64,000 bases of DNA from Pseudomonas fluorescens (GTDB lineage Bacteria > Pseudomonadota > Gammaproteobacteria > Pseudomonadales > Pseudomonadaceae). This document shows positions 28,504-34,968 of the stretch, in pieces (positions within the stretch are counted from its first letter, which is position 1; each line of letters starts with the position of its first letter). The DNA lies in assembly GCF_902498185.1 (NCBI RefSeq), contig NZ_CABVIX010000002.1, forward strand, positions 248,001 to 312,000. Direction: 5' to 3'. Made by a program: the position numbers and the translations under genes. The notes under the pieces were generated by a model. It was not told where the DNA came from, did no database searches, and saw nothing but the letters and a program-made list of their open reading frames with translations.

Positions 28504-29790
28504 ATGCCCGAACTGCGACAAGAATGTCTGTGGGAACATGTCACCAAGCCGTCCATTGCCACCCTGGCGCTGGCCGGTGAGCACAAGGTCGATGTCTGCA
28601 TCATCGGCGCCGGCATCACCGGCCTTTCGGCAGCCATCCATCTGCTCGAGCAGGGCAAGTCGGTGATCGTGCTGGAAGCCTGGAAGGTCGGCCAGGGTGG
28701 ATCGGGGCGCAACGTGGGATTGGTCAACGCTGGCACCTGGATTCGCCCCGACGATGTCGAAACCACTCTGGGACAGCAGCAGGGCAGCCGCTTGAACAAG
28801 GTGCTCGGCGAAGCGCCGGGCGAGGTGTTCGCGATGATCGAGCGTTTGGGCATCGACTGCCAGGCGCAGCACAAGGGCACCCTGCACATGGCGCACAATG
28901 CCACGGGTCTTGCCGACCTGCAGGCACGCCACGAGCAGTGGAGCCGGCGCGGTGCGGACGTCGAGCTGCTCACCGGGGCCCAGTGCCAGGAATATTGCGG
29001 TACCGACAAGATTTCCGCCGCGCTGCTCGACCACCGCGCCGGTACCATCAACCCCATGGCTTATACCCAGGGCCTGGCCGCTGCCGTAGTGCGTCTGGGC
29101 GGACGGCTGTTCCAGCAGTCCGCGGTGCAGGGACTGGCGCGCGAGAGTGATGCCTGGCGGGTCAACACCGCGCGCGGATCGGTGAAGGCCGACAAGGTGG
29201 TGATCTCCACCGGTGCCTACACCGAGGGTGACTGGAGCAACCTGCAGAAACACTACTTCCGCGGCTACTACTATCAAGTCGCTTCGGCTCCCCTGGCGGG
29301 CGCTGCCGCCGACAAGGTCCTGCCTCATGGCCAAGGCTCATGGGACACCCGCACCGTGCTCAGCAGCATTCGCCGTGACGACCAGGGCAGGCTGCTGCTG
29401 GGCAGCCTGGGCCGCGTTGACAACAAGCCGGCCTGGTTCGTGCGCAGTTGGGCCGACCGCATCCAGAGCCACTACTTCCCGAAGTTGGGCAAGGTCGACT
29501 GGCAGATGCACTGGACCGGCTGCATCGACTTCACCCCCGATCACCTCATGCGCCTGTTCGAGCCGGCGCCTGGGCTGGTCGCGGTGACTGGCTACAATGG
29601 TCGCGGCAATACCACGGGCACGGTGATTGGCAAGGCCTTCGCCGAGTTCCTGCTCAAGGACGACCCGGACACGCTGCCGGTACCGTTCTCGCCGATGAAG
29701 GTAGTCAGCAGGACGTCGCTGCGCACGGCGTTCTACGAGTCGGGCTTCTCGCTGTATCACGCCGGGCAGTGCTTGCGCGTAGTGCTCTAG
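28504..29790 (+). CDS. amaA: L-pipecolate oxidase
   Basis: A DAO-fold FAD enzyme of 428 aa that oxidises L-pipecolate to piperideine-6-carboxylate, the substrate of AmaB. The FAD motif is VDVCIIGAGITGLSAAIHLLEQG near residue 30, followed by AWKVGQGGSGRNVGLVNAGTW. The C-terminal GYNGRGNTTGTVIGKAFAEF contacts FAD. ATG 28504 follows GGAG. Strict placement after amaB fixes the assignment better than sequence alone, since it resembles other glycine-oxidase-type proteins. It ends about 45 bases before a REP unit. Confidence 0.92.
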   Translation: MPELRQECLWEHVTKPSIATLALAGEHKVDVCIIGAGITGLSAAIHLLEQGKSVIVLEAWKVGQGGSGRNVGLVNAGTWIRPDDVETTLGQQQGSRLNKVLGEAPGEVFAMIERLGIDCQAQHKGTLHMAHNATGLADLQARHEQWSRRGADVELLTGAQCQEYCGTDKISAALLDHRAGTINPMAYTQGLAAAVVRLGGRLFQQSAVQGLARESDAWRVNTARGSVKADKVVISTGAYTEGDWSNLQKHYFRGYYYQVASAPLAGAAADKVLPHGQGSWDTRTVLSSIRRDDQGRLLLGSLGRVDNKPAWFVRSWADRIQSHYFPKLGKVDWQMHWTGCIDFTPDHLMRLFEPAPGLVAVTGYNGRGNTTGTVIGKAFAEFLLKDDPDTLPVPFSPMKVVSRTSLRTAFYESGFSLYHAGQCLRVVL

Positions 29791-29831
29791 AGCCGGATGG
29801 AGCCGTGCCTCACCTCGTGTAGTGCTGGAAT

Positions 29832-29920
29832 TCGTGGGAGCGGCTTCAGCCGCGAACACCGGCGCAGCCGGTGCCAGACACCGCATCGACCTCTTCGCGG
29901 CTCAAACCGCTCCCACAGGT
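29832..29920. repeat. REP pair (P. putida type)
   Basis: gtgggagcggcttcagccgcgaac and ctcttcgcggctcaaaccgctcccacag are inverted REP units flanking the caccggcgcagccggtg hairpin, directly after amaA. Confidence 0.88.
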
Positions 29921-29991
29921 CCGGCGCAGGCCGACCTGTATCTCTCGTCCCACCCTCAAGCGATATCCCTGCCCAAAAGCATCGTTCATAG

Positions 29992-30066
29992 AATGGAACG
30001 CTAAAGCTGAATTTTGCTATCTAGTGCGACAAAGGTGTTGGTTTTAATCTTTACTCATCAACGCGA
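29992..30066 (+). promoter_or_regulatory. 75-base control element upstream of the YcaC-like hydrolase, copy 1
   Basis: The segment from AATGGAACGCTAA to CAACGCGA aligns without gaps to 34860-34934, upstream of the LysR gene. About 55 of 75 bases agree by hand count, with the first 13 identical and TTTAATCT conserved. It lies 46 bases before the hydrolase start and is a candidate operator/promoter for the 33.9-34.8 kb LysR regulator. Confidence 0.6.
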
Positions 30067-30111
30067 AACACCCCACTTGATGAAAACAACCTCACCTTCA
30101 GGAGCACTGAC

Positions 30112-30741
30112 ATGGCCCACTTCAAATACAACCGCCTCGACGTCAACAACGCCGCTGTCCTGCTGGTCGACCACCAGGCTGGCCTGCTGTCCCTGGTCCG
30201 CGACATCGAGCCGGACCGCTTCAAGAACAACGTGCTGGCCCTGGCGGACCTTGCCAAGTTCTTCAAGCTGCCGACCATCCTCACCACCAGCTTTGAAAGC
30301 GGCCCCAACGGCCCGCTGGTGCCAGAACTCAAGGCACTGTTCCCGGACGCGCCCTACATCGCTCGTCCTGGCCAGATCAACGCCTGGGACAACGAGGACT
30401 TCGTCAAGGCAGTCAAGGCGACCGGCAAGAAGCAGCTGATCATCGCCGGGGTGGTGACTGAAGTATGCGTAGCGTTCCCGGCATTGGCGGCCCTGGAGGA
30501 AGAGTTCGAGGTATTCGTGGTCACGGACGCCTCCGGTACCTTCAACGAGATGACCCGCGACGCCGCGCACAGCCGCATGATCGCCGCCGGTGCGCAGATG
30601 ATGACCTGGTTCGGCGTGGCCTGTGAGCTGCACCGCGACTGGCGCAACGATGTCGAGGGCCTGGCGGCGCTGTGCTCGAACCACATCCCTGACTACCGCA
30701 ACCTGATGACTAGCTACAACGCCCTGACCGCCGGTCGCTGA
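30112..30741 (+). CDS. Isochorismatase-like cysteine hydrolase (YcaC type)
   Basis: A cysteine hydrolase of 209 aa. The isochorismatase-fold catalytic triad is visible: aspartate in AVLLVDHQAGL (Asp20), lysine in the middle region, and cysteine in GVVTEVCVAFPALAALEEEF near residue 119. The YcaC subgroup is indicated by the long NDVEGLAALCSNHIPDYRNLMTSYNAL tail. Substrates of YcaC-like enzymes are unknown. It is the first gene of what was probably an operon with a small monooxygenase and an amidohydrolase, both now wrecked. AGGAG precedes the ATG. Its promoter region shares a 75-base repeat with that of the nearby LysR gene. Confidence 0.9.
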   Translation: MAHFKYNRLDVNNAAVLLVDHQAGLLSLVRDIEPDRFKNNVLALADLAKFFKLPTILTTSFESGPNGPLVPELKALFPDAPYIARPGQINAWDNEDFVKAVKATGKKQLIIAGVVTEVCVAFPALAALEEEFEVFVVTDASGTFNEMTRDAAHSRMIAAGAQMMTWFGVACELHRDWRNDVEGLAALCSNHIPDYRNLMTSYNALTAGR

Positions 30742-30830
30742 GCCCAGCGCACACAGCACAACCGTCCAATCCAGCGCCTGCCCACTGCTGCACCGTGGGC
30801 ACTGGCCAGCTCCGGCTCCAGGGAAAGCAG

Positions 30831-31093
30831 ATGAACACCACCCCCCAAGACAACCGCAACGTAGTGACGTTGGTCATCCAGCACAAAGTGCGTCCCCAGG
30901 CGCTCGGCGAATACGAGCAGTGGATCAAGCGCACGGTGCATGCCGCTCGCCACCAGCCGGGCCATCTGGATGTAAACGTGATCCGCCCGGACGACGGCGG
31001 CGGCTACCAGAACTTCCCCGACGACTACTCGGTGATCCAGGAACTGGCAGATAACAACCAGCTGACCGTGCGCATCGCCTACAACCTGTTCAC
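30831..31093 (+). pseudogene. Chimeric remnant: monooxygenase N-terminus fused in frame to an amidohydrolase middle fragment
   Basis: The frame opens with an antibiotic-biosynthesis-monooxygenase-like domain (VVTLVIQHKVRPQALGEYEQWIK, HQPGHLDVNVIRP, residues 1-53). It then changes at about 30990-31004 into a segment typical of the interior of YtcJ-like amidohydrolases (YQNFPDDYSVIQELADNNQL, then TVRIAYNLF). It is cut at TTCAC by the TnpB element, after which the frame runs into element sequence. The amidohydrolase 3' end reappears on the far side of the element. The ATG has a ribosome-binding site (AGGGAAAGCAG). At least two events are needed: a deletion joining the two genes in frame, and the insertion with further loss. 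I infer homology from remembered family sequences. Confidence 0.72.
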
Positions 31094-32513
31094 CAATAGC
31101 GCCGGGAAGCTCCGTCCTTCAGGGCGGGGAGGGATAGCGCTCACCGCGAAGCGGTGATATGGTTTAACTGTATATCCAGACAGTATTCATGATGAAGCGT
31201 CTTCAGGCCTATAAATTCCGGCTCGAACCCACATTCCAGCAGCGAATTCTGCTCAGGAAATTCGCCGGTTGCGTTCGTGTGGTCTGGAACAAAGGCCTGG
31301 CTCTTCAGCAGGCTCGTTATCAAGCCGGCGAGAAAAAATTGGGCTACGCAGGGCTCTGCAAGGAGCTGACAGCCTGGCGAAACGACCCTGAAACACCCTG
31401 GTTGGCCGAGGCTTCCGTCGACGTCGAGCAGCAGATTCTGCGAGACCTCGAGACTGCCTACAAGCGCTTCTTCGACAAGCTGTCCGATTTCCCTCGATTC
31501 AAGAAGAAAGGGGCTCGGGACAGCTTTCGATTTCCCCAGCCGAAATCAATCAGGCTCGACCAGGCGGGTGAGCGGATTCTCCTGCCCAAGCTGGGCTGGC
31601 TGAATTATCGAAGAAGCCGAAAGGTTCAGGGTCTGGTCAGAAATGTCACTGTCAGTCTCAAGGCCGGGCACTGGTACGTTTCAATCCAGACCGAGCGCAA
31701 GGTAGCAGAGCCCTGCCATCCTGCCACGACAGTGGCAGGGATCGATCTGGGTGTGGTTCGTTTCGCCACGCTGTGGGACGGCCAGAAAGAGACCGTGATC
31801 CAGCCGCTGTCGAGCTTCAAGCGACACGAAGTTCGCCTGGCCAAGGCTCAGCGCCAGATGAGCCGCAAGGTCAAATTCAGCAGCAACTGGAAGCGCGCTA
31901 AAGCCCGCGTCCAGCGCATCCACAGCCAGATTGCCAACGCCCGCAACGACTTCCTGCACAAGACCTCACACATCATCAGCAAAAACCACGCGATGATTGT
32001 TGTCGAGGATCTGCAGGTCAAGAACATGAGTCGTTCGGCCAGTGGCAATCTGGTTGAGCCAGGTCGGAACGTCCGGGCCAAGTCGGGTCTGAACAAGTCG
32101 ATCCTGGATCAGGGCTGGGGCGAATTTGGCCGTCAGCTCGACTACAAGTCCGCATGGAAAGGTGGTTGGTTGGTGGCAGTTCCACCGGCGAATACCAGTC
32201 GCGAGTGCCCGGTCTGTGGCCATACCTGCGCTGAAAACAGAAAGAGTCAAAGCGTGTTTCTATGCGTGGCCTGCGGCCACACCGAGAATGCGGATCTGGT
32301 GGCTTCGAAGAATATCCGAGGGCGTGGATTGAATAGCCCAAAGGCCAGGACAATTGGCCGGATCGCCTGTGAAGTGAGGGGTGTTTCAGTGCCGCCAGCA
32401 GCAGGAACCCATCGAAGCGAGCAGCCGGCTCACGCCGACTGACGCAGTAGGGAATCCCCCTCCTTTGCGGCGAAAGCTGGCGCCTATCAAGGCGAGGTGG
32501 GGGAGGATGTCAA
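31094..32513 (+). mobile_element. TnpB-only IS605/IS1341-type element
   Basis: A 1420-base element with the tnpB gene and no tnpA. Its boundaries are defined by comparison with the deleted copy at 21951-22244: identity starts right after TTCAC in both (CAATAGCGCC here, CAGTAGCGCG there) and stops after GATGTCAA. The left end has hairpins ccgtcc-ttca-gggcgg and CACCGC-gaa-GCGGTG. The right end, about 200 bases overlapping the tnpB 3' end, has cgcct-atca-aggcg. It interrupts an amidohydrolase gene whose central part is missing, so insertion came with, or was followed by, a deletion. Confidence 0.9.
31189..32442 (+). CDS. tnpB: TnpB RNA-guided endonuclease
   Basis: A TnpB nuclease of 417 aa, ancestor type of Cas12. 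All three RuvC acidic residues are present: Asp186 in GIDLGVVRF, Glu273 in MIVVEDLQVKN and Asp369 in ENADLVASKNI. The zinc-finger cysteines CPVC (340, 343) and CVAC (359, 362) also are intact. The N-terminal YKFRLEPTFQQ segment is typical. It should therefore be catalytically competent. The start can be either of two adjacent ATGs (31189 or 31192). The last 40 codons run into the right end, where the guide RNA scaffold is expected. Without TnpA the element cannot transpose by itself. Confidence 0.93.
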   Translation: MMKRLQAYKFRLEPTFQQRILLRKFAGCVRVVWNKGLALQQARYQAGEKKLGYAGLCKELTAWRNDPETPWLAEASVDVEQQILRDLETAYKRFFDKLSDFPRFKKKGARDSFRFPQPKSIRLDQAGERILLPKLGWLNYRRSRKVQGLVRNVTVSLKAGHWYVSIQTERKVAEPCHPATTVAGIDLGVVRFATLWDGQKETVIQPLSSFKRHEVRLAKAQRQMSRKVKFSSNWKRAKARVQRIHSQIANARNDFLHKTSHIISKNHAMIVVEDLQVKNMSRSASGNLVEPGRNVRAKSGLNKSILDQGWGEFGRQLDYKSAWKGGWLVAVPPANTSRECPVCGHTCAENRKSQSVFLCVACGHTENADLVASKNIRGRGLNSPKARTIGRIACEVRGVSVPPAAGTHRSEQPAHAD

Positions 32514-32826
32514 CGTCGAGGAAGAAGCGATCAAGGGCATCGAGTCGGTCCTGACGATCGTAGACGGCAAGGTCGTGTACGCCGCTGGCGAATTCGAGCG
32601 CCTCGGCCCGCCGCAGGTGCCGGTACTTCCCGAGTGGTCGCCCGTGGCCAAGGTGCCCGGGCATTGGCGCGTGGGCACGCCGTCGCTGGCAGCAGCCGTG
32701 CACCAGTGCTCGGGGCCATGCGGTGTGCACGCTCACAGCCATGAGAAAGCGCGCCATTCCAGCGTCCCGGTCAGTGACTTCCAGGGGATCTGGGGGACAA
32801 TGGGCTGTTCCTGCTTTGCGTTCTGA
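32514..32826 (+). pseudogene. 3' fragment of a YtcJ-like amidohydrolase
   Basis: Starting at the right edge of the TnpB element, a frame continues with the C-terminal end of an amidohydrolase_3/YtcJ-like protein: IKGIESVLTIVDGKVVYAAGEF, then a Trp/Cys/His-rich tail ending WGTMGCSCFAF and a normal TGA. The YNLFT fragment on the left side belongs to the same family but lies far upstream in the protein, so the middle, including most metal ligands, is lost. A hairpin follows at 32851-32873. Confidence 0.75.
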
Positions 32827-32850
32827 CTGACGCAGGGGACGTATAAGCCT

Positions 32851-32873
32851 CTTGCCCGGTTTCATCGGGCAAG
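32851..32873. terminator. Hairpin after the amidohydrolase fragment (possible terminator or REP derivative)
   Basis: CTTGCCCG and CGGGCAAG form a perfect 8-bp stem with a seven-base loop, but no T-run follows. The flanking 'actcctacaggtg' resembles a REP tail. Confidence 0.45.
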
Positions 32874-32939
32874 GGCACTCCTACAGGTGCCGCGCTGATA
32901 CTGCGTAAGACAAATCTGAATCTCACATCAAAAGCTTTA

Positions 32940-33222
32940 GCGCTGATTACCTTCGGAAGTATCCTACAGCCGCTTCGGAAGCTTCCATCTTGGCAGGGAA
33001 ATACCGCAGGGTTAACGTCGCCGGGTCGCCATTTTGGCGATCGGGTGTGAGAAGCCCGGGCGGTACATGTGGAATGCTTCCAGTAATGGCAGCCGTACGC
33101 GAGCAGACTCCGGTCTGGCCGTGATTCCGCGTGCACGGTTCTTCTCACCTCGCGTCCGGTTGCCACCCTATCCGTGAGAAGAGATGGGTGTGTGCCTTCC
33201 TTGTCACACGTGGAAGTCAAAA
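32940..33222 (+). promoter_or_regulatory. Structured leader upstream of the DUF6124/DUF3077 genes
   Basis: No gene is convincing on either strand here. The stretch holds a TCGCC-atttt-GGCGA hairpin (33026-33040). GTGAGAAG occurs at 33047-33054 and again at 33174-33181, with its exact complement CTTCTCAC at 33141-33148 between them. The complement can pair with either copy but not both, a layout of mutually exclusive structures. The start codon of the downstream gene is at 33223. From memory, very similar sequence precedes DUF3077-type genes in many pseudomonads and gives rise to spurious minus-strand proteins. I cannot check that here. Confidence 0.55.
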
Positions 33223-33468
33223 ATGAAAAAGATCGTCCCCGATCCACCCGCAAACCTCATCACCACCCCCTACTTCTCCATCGACTCCGAAATGATCCCC
33301 CCGGACGCCCTGGCCCACGCCAGCGAGCTGTTGCGCGGCGCCGAAGACACCCTCGACCAGTAGCGTCGCGAACACGGGGCCGAACCCGGCCTGAACATGC
33401 TCGCCAACGTGCTGCACACGACCGAGATGGCCCGAGTGCTCGTCGAGCATGCCCTGCAGAAGATGTGA
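33223..33468 (+). pseudogene. DUF6124-like small protein gene interrupted by an amber codon
   Basis: An 82-codon gene (MKKIVPDPPANLITTPYF, PPDALAHASELLRGAEDTLDQ, then a stop, then RREHGAEPGLNMLANVLHTTEMARVLVEHALQKM and TGA). Codon 47 is TAG at 33361-33363, and the frame and conserved pattern continue on both sides. This suggests a single-base change, probably from CAG. Family members are helical proteins of about 80-90 aa of unknown function that pair with DUF3077 genes, as here (15 bases to the next start). Suppression or sequencing error are alternatives to true loss. Confidence 0.75.
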
Positions 33469-33483
33469 TCAAGGAGTGATGGG

Positions 33484-33735
33484 ATGACCAACGCCGCAAT
33501 CACCTGCACGACCGTAGGCGAGACAAACTTCCTCGAGCTGTTTTGCATCCAGCCCGGTATCCCGTTCGATCGCGCCTTCGAGGAATTATCGGTGCTGCTG
33601 GGCTGCATCCGGCACCTGACCTTCGAAGCCGAGATGGAAAAGGACGCCATCGCAATCAGCTCCGCCCATTACCTGAGCGCATTCGCCAAGGCGCTCATCA
33701 ACGACATGGAGCTCGCCCGACAGCGGAGTCGCTGA
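33484..33735 (+). CDS. DUF3077 family protein
   Basis: An 83-residue helical protein with the DUF3077 pattern LFCIQPGIPFDRAFEELSVLLGCIRHLT and a C-terminal AHYLSAFAKALINDMELAR. Function unknown. These short genes are widespread in pseudomonads, often beside a DUF6124 gene and beneath the same long leader, as seen here. AAGGAGTG precedes the ATG. Translation may be coupled to the upstream damaged gene. A REP cluster follows directly after the stop. Confidence 0.85.
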   Translation: MTNAAITCTTVGETNFLELFCIQPGIPFDRAFEELSVLLGCIRHLTFEAEMEKDAIAISSAHYLSAFAKALINDMELARQRSR

Positions 33736-33740
33736 GTCAG

Positions 33741-33892
33741 TACCGGCCTCTTCGCGGCGGTTCGACGCCCTGACAAACCCGCTGCCACAGGTTGAGCGGG
33801 AGCCAACGTGTGCGGCTTCAGCCGCGAAGAAGCTGACGCGGTGTCTGGCACCGCTCTGCCGGTGTTCGCGGGTAAACCCGCTCCTACACGGG
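33741..33892. repeat. Cluster of three REP units
   Basis: Units at about 33741-33790 (ccggcctcttcgcggcggtt...ccgctgccacag), 33810-33832 (gtgcggcttcagccgcgaaga) and 33860-33889 (ggtgttcgcgggtaaacccg then ctcctacac) fill the gap between DUF3077 and the convergent LysR gene. The last matches the P. putida consensus best. Confidence 0.88.
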
Positions 33893-33933
33893 CTTTCGCC
33901 TCGGTGCCCCTTTTCCCATCGGCGTGATGGCCT

Positions 33934-34845
33934 TCAGGCCATGTCGCTGACCGAGAACTCCTCCGCCAGGTGGTCGATCAGCGAGCGTACCGAGGGCAGC
34001 AGGCCCCGGCGCGAGGGGAAGATCGCATGGACGATACCGCAGCGGGGATGCCAACCCGGCAGCAATTCCACCAACCGTCCTGACGCCAGGTCCTCGCGCA
34101 CTGCGACTCGCGGCAGATGCGCGATGCCTACACCGGCGATGACGAAGTGGCGCAGGGCGAACAGGTCGTCGGTGACCATGCGTGGCGTGTGCGGGATCAC
34201 GATGCTGGTGGCCATGTCCTCACCCTGGAACAGCTCCCAGTGGTATTCACGTTGGGCGCCACCCCAGTGCACGCTGGGGAGTTGGCCAAGCTGGCGCGGC
34301 TCGAAGCCCTCGGGTAGCTGGGCTAGGAGCGACGGCTCGCCAACCAGGCACTGGGTACTGTTGCTCAGCACCTTCATCACCATGTCGGTATTTTCCAGCG
34401 GCGGGAAGCGTACGCGCAGAGCCACGTCGAAGCCTTCGTGCAGCAGATCGACCCGGCGGTTGGTGCTTTCGATGAACAGCTCTACCCGTGGGTACTTGAG
34501 CATGTAGCGGGTCAGCATCGGCCCGACCCAGGCGTTGAGCAAGGTCGTGGGGCAACTGATGCGCACCAGGCCCCTCGGCTCGCTGAGGTTGCGCTCGATG
34601 ATCTCGGCCGCGCCTTCCGCCTCCACCCGCATGGCCAGGCACCGCTGGTAATAGGACTGGCCGATCTCGGTCAGCGAACAGTGCCGGCTGGTGCGGTGCA
34701 GCAGGCGTACGCCAAGGCGGTCCTCCAGTTCGGCGATACGTCGGCTGAGCTTGGACTTGGGCATGTTCAGCGCGCGGCCTGCCGGGGCGAAACCGCCGTG
34801 CTCCACCACCTGGGTAAAGAAGTAGAGAGAGTTGAGGTCTTCCAA
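33934..34845 (-). CDS. LysR-family regulator (CrgA/AaeR-type)
   Basis: A LysR regulator of 303 aa with the helix-turn-helix LYFFTQVVEHGGFAPAGRALNMPKSKLSRRIAELE near residue 10. The substrate-binding domain is of the DsdC/CrgA subtype (RGLVRISCPTTLLNAWVGPML). No ATG fits. A TTG at 34843-34845 is preceded by GGAG at eight bases and is chosen over the TTG at 34860. Its upstream DNA carries the second copy of the 75-base element found before the YcaC-like hydrolase, which suggests that it controls both itself and that operon. It is divergent from the KefB-type antiporter gene, which may also be a target. Confidence 0.88.
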   Translation of the reverse strand: MEDLNSLYFFTQVVEHGGFAPAGRALNMPKSKLSRRIAELEDRLGVRLLHRTSRHCSLTEIGQSYYQRCLAMRVEAEGAAEIIERNLSEPRGLVRISCPTTLLNAWVGPMLTRYMLKYPRVELFIESTNRRVDLLHEGFDVALRVRFPPLENTDMVMKVLSNSTQCLVGEPSLLAQLPEGFEPRQLGQLPSVHWGGAQREYHWELFQGEDMATSIVIPHTPRMVTDDLFALRHFVIAGVGIAHLPRVAVREDLASGRLVELLPGWHPRCGIVHAIFPSRRGLLPSVRSLIDHLAEEFSVSDMA

Positions 34846-34859
34846 CGAATCGTTCTCCA

Positions 34860-34934
34860 AATGGAACGCTAAGACTGTTTTTTGCCGTCTACCCTACCAA
34901 AAGTGATGAATTTAATCTGTACCCCTCAATGCGA
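34860..34934. promoter_or_regulatory. 75-base control element upstream of the LysR and kef genes, copy 2
   Basis: Ungapped match to 29992-30066 (about 55 of 75 bases by hand), from AATGGAACGCTAA to CAATGCGA. It lies immediately upstream of the LysR start and 34 bases before the antiporter start. Confidence 0.6.
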
Positions 34935-34968
34935 CACTCAACTCAACGCCGCTCATGGAGTACGAGCA

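Noticed and set aside
31094..32513. A tnpA transposase partner for the TnpB element
   Set aside because: No second reading frame with an HUH/Y1 motif exists inside the element or next to either copy.
32771..33253. 160-codon minus-strand frame in the DUF6124 leader
   Set aside because: It overlaps the structured leader and the start of the plus-strand gene, and its sequence follows the complement of the leader stems. More likely a spurious frame than a gene.
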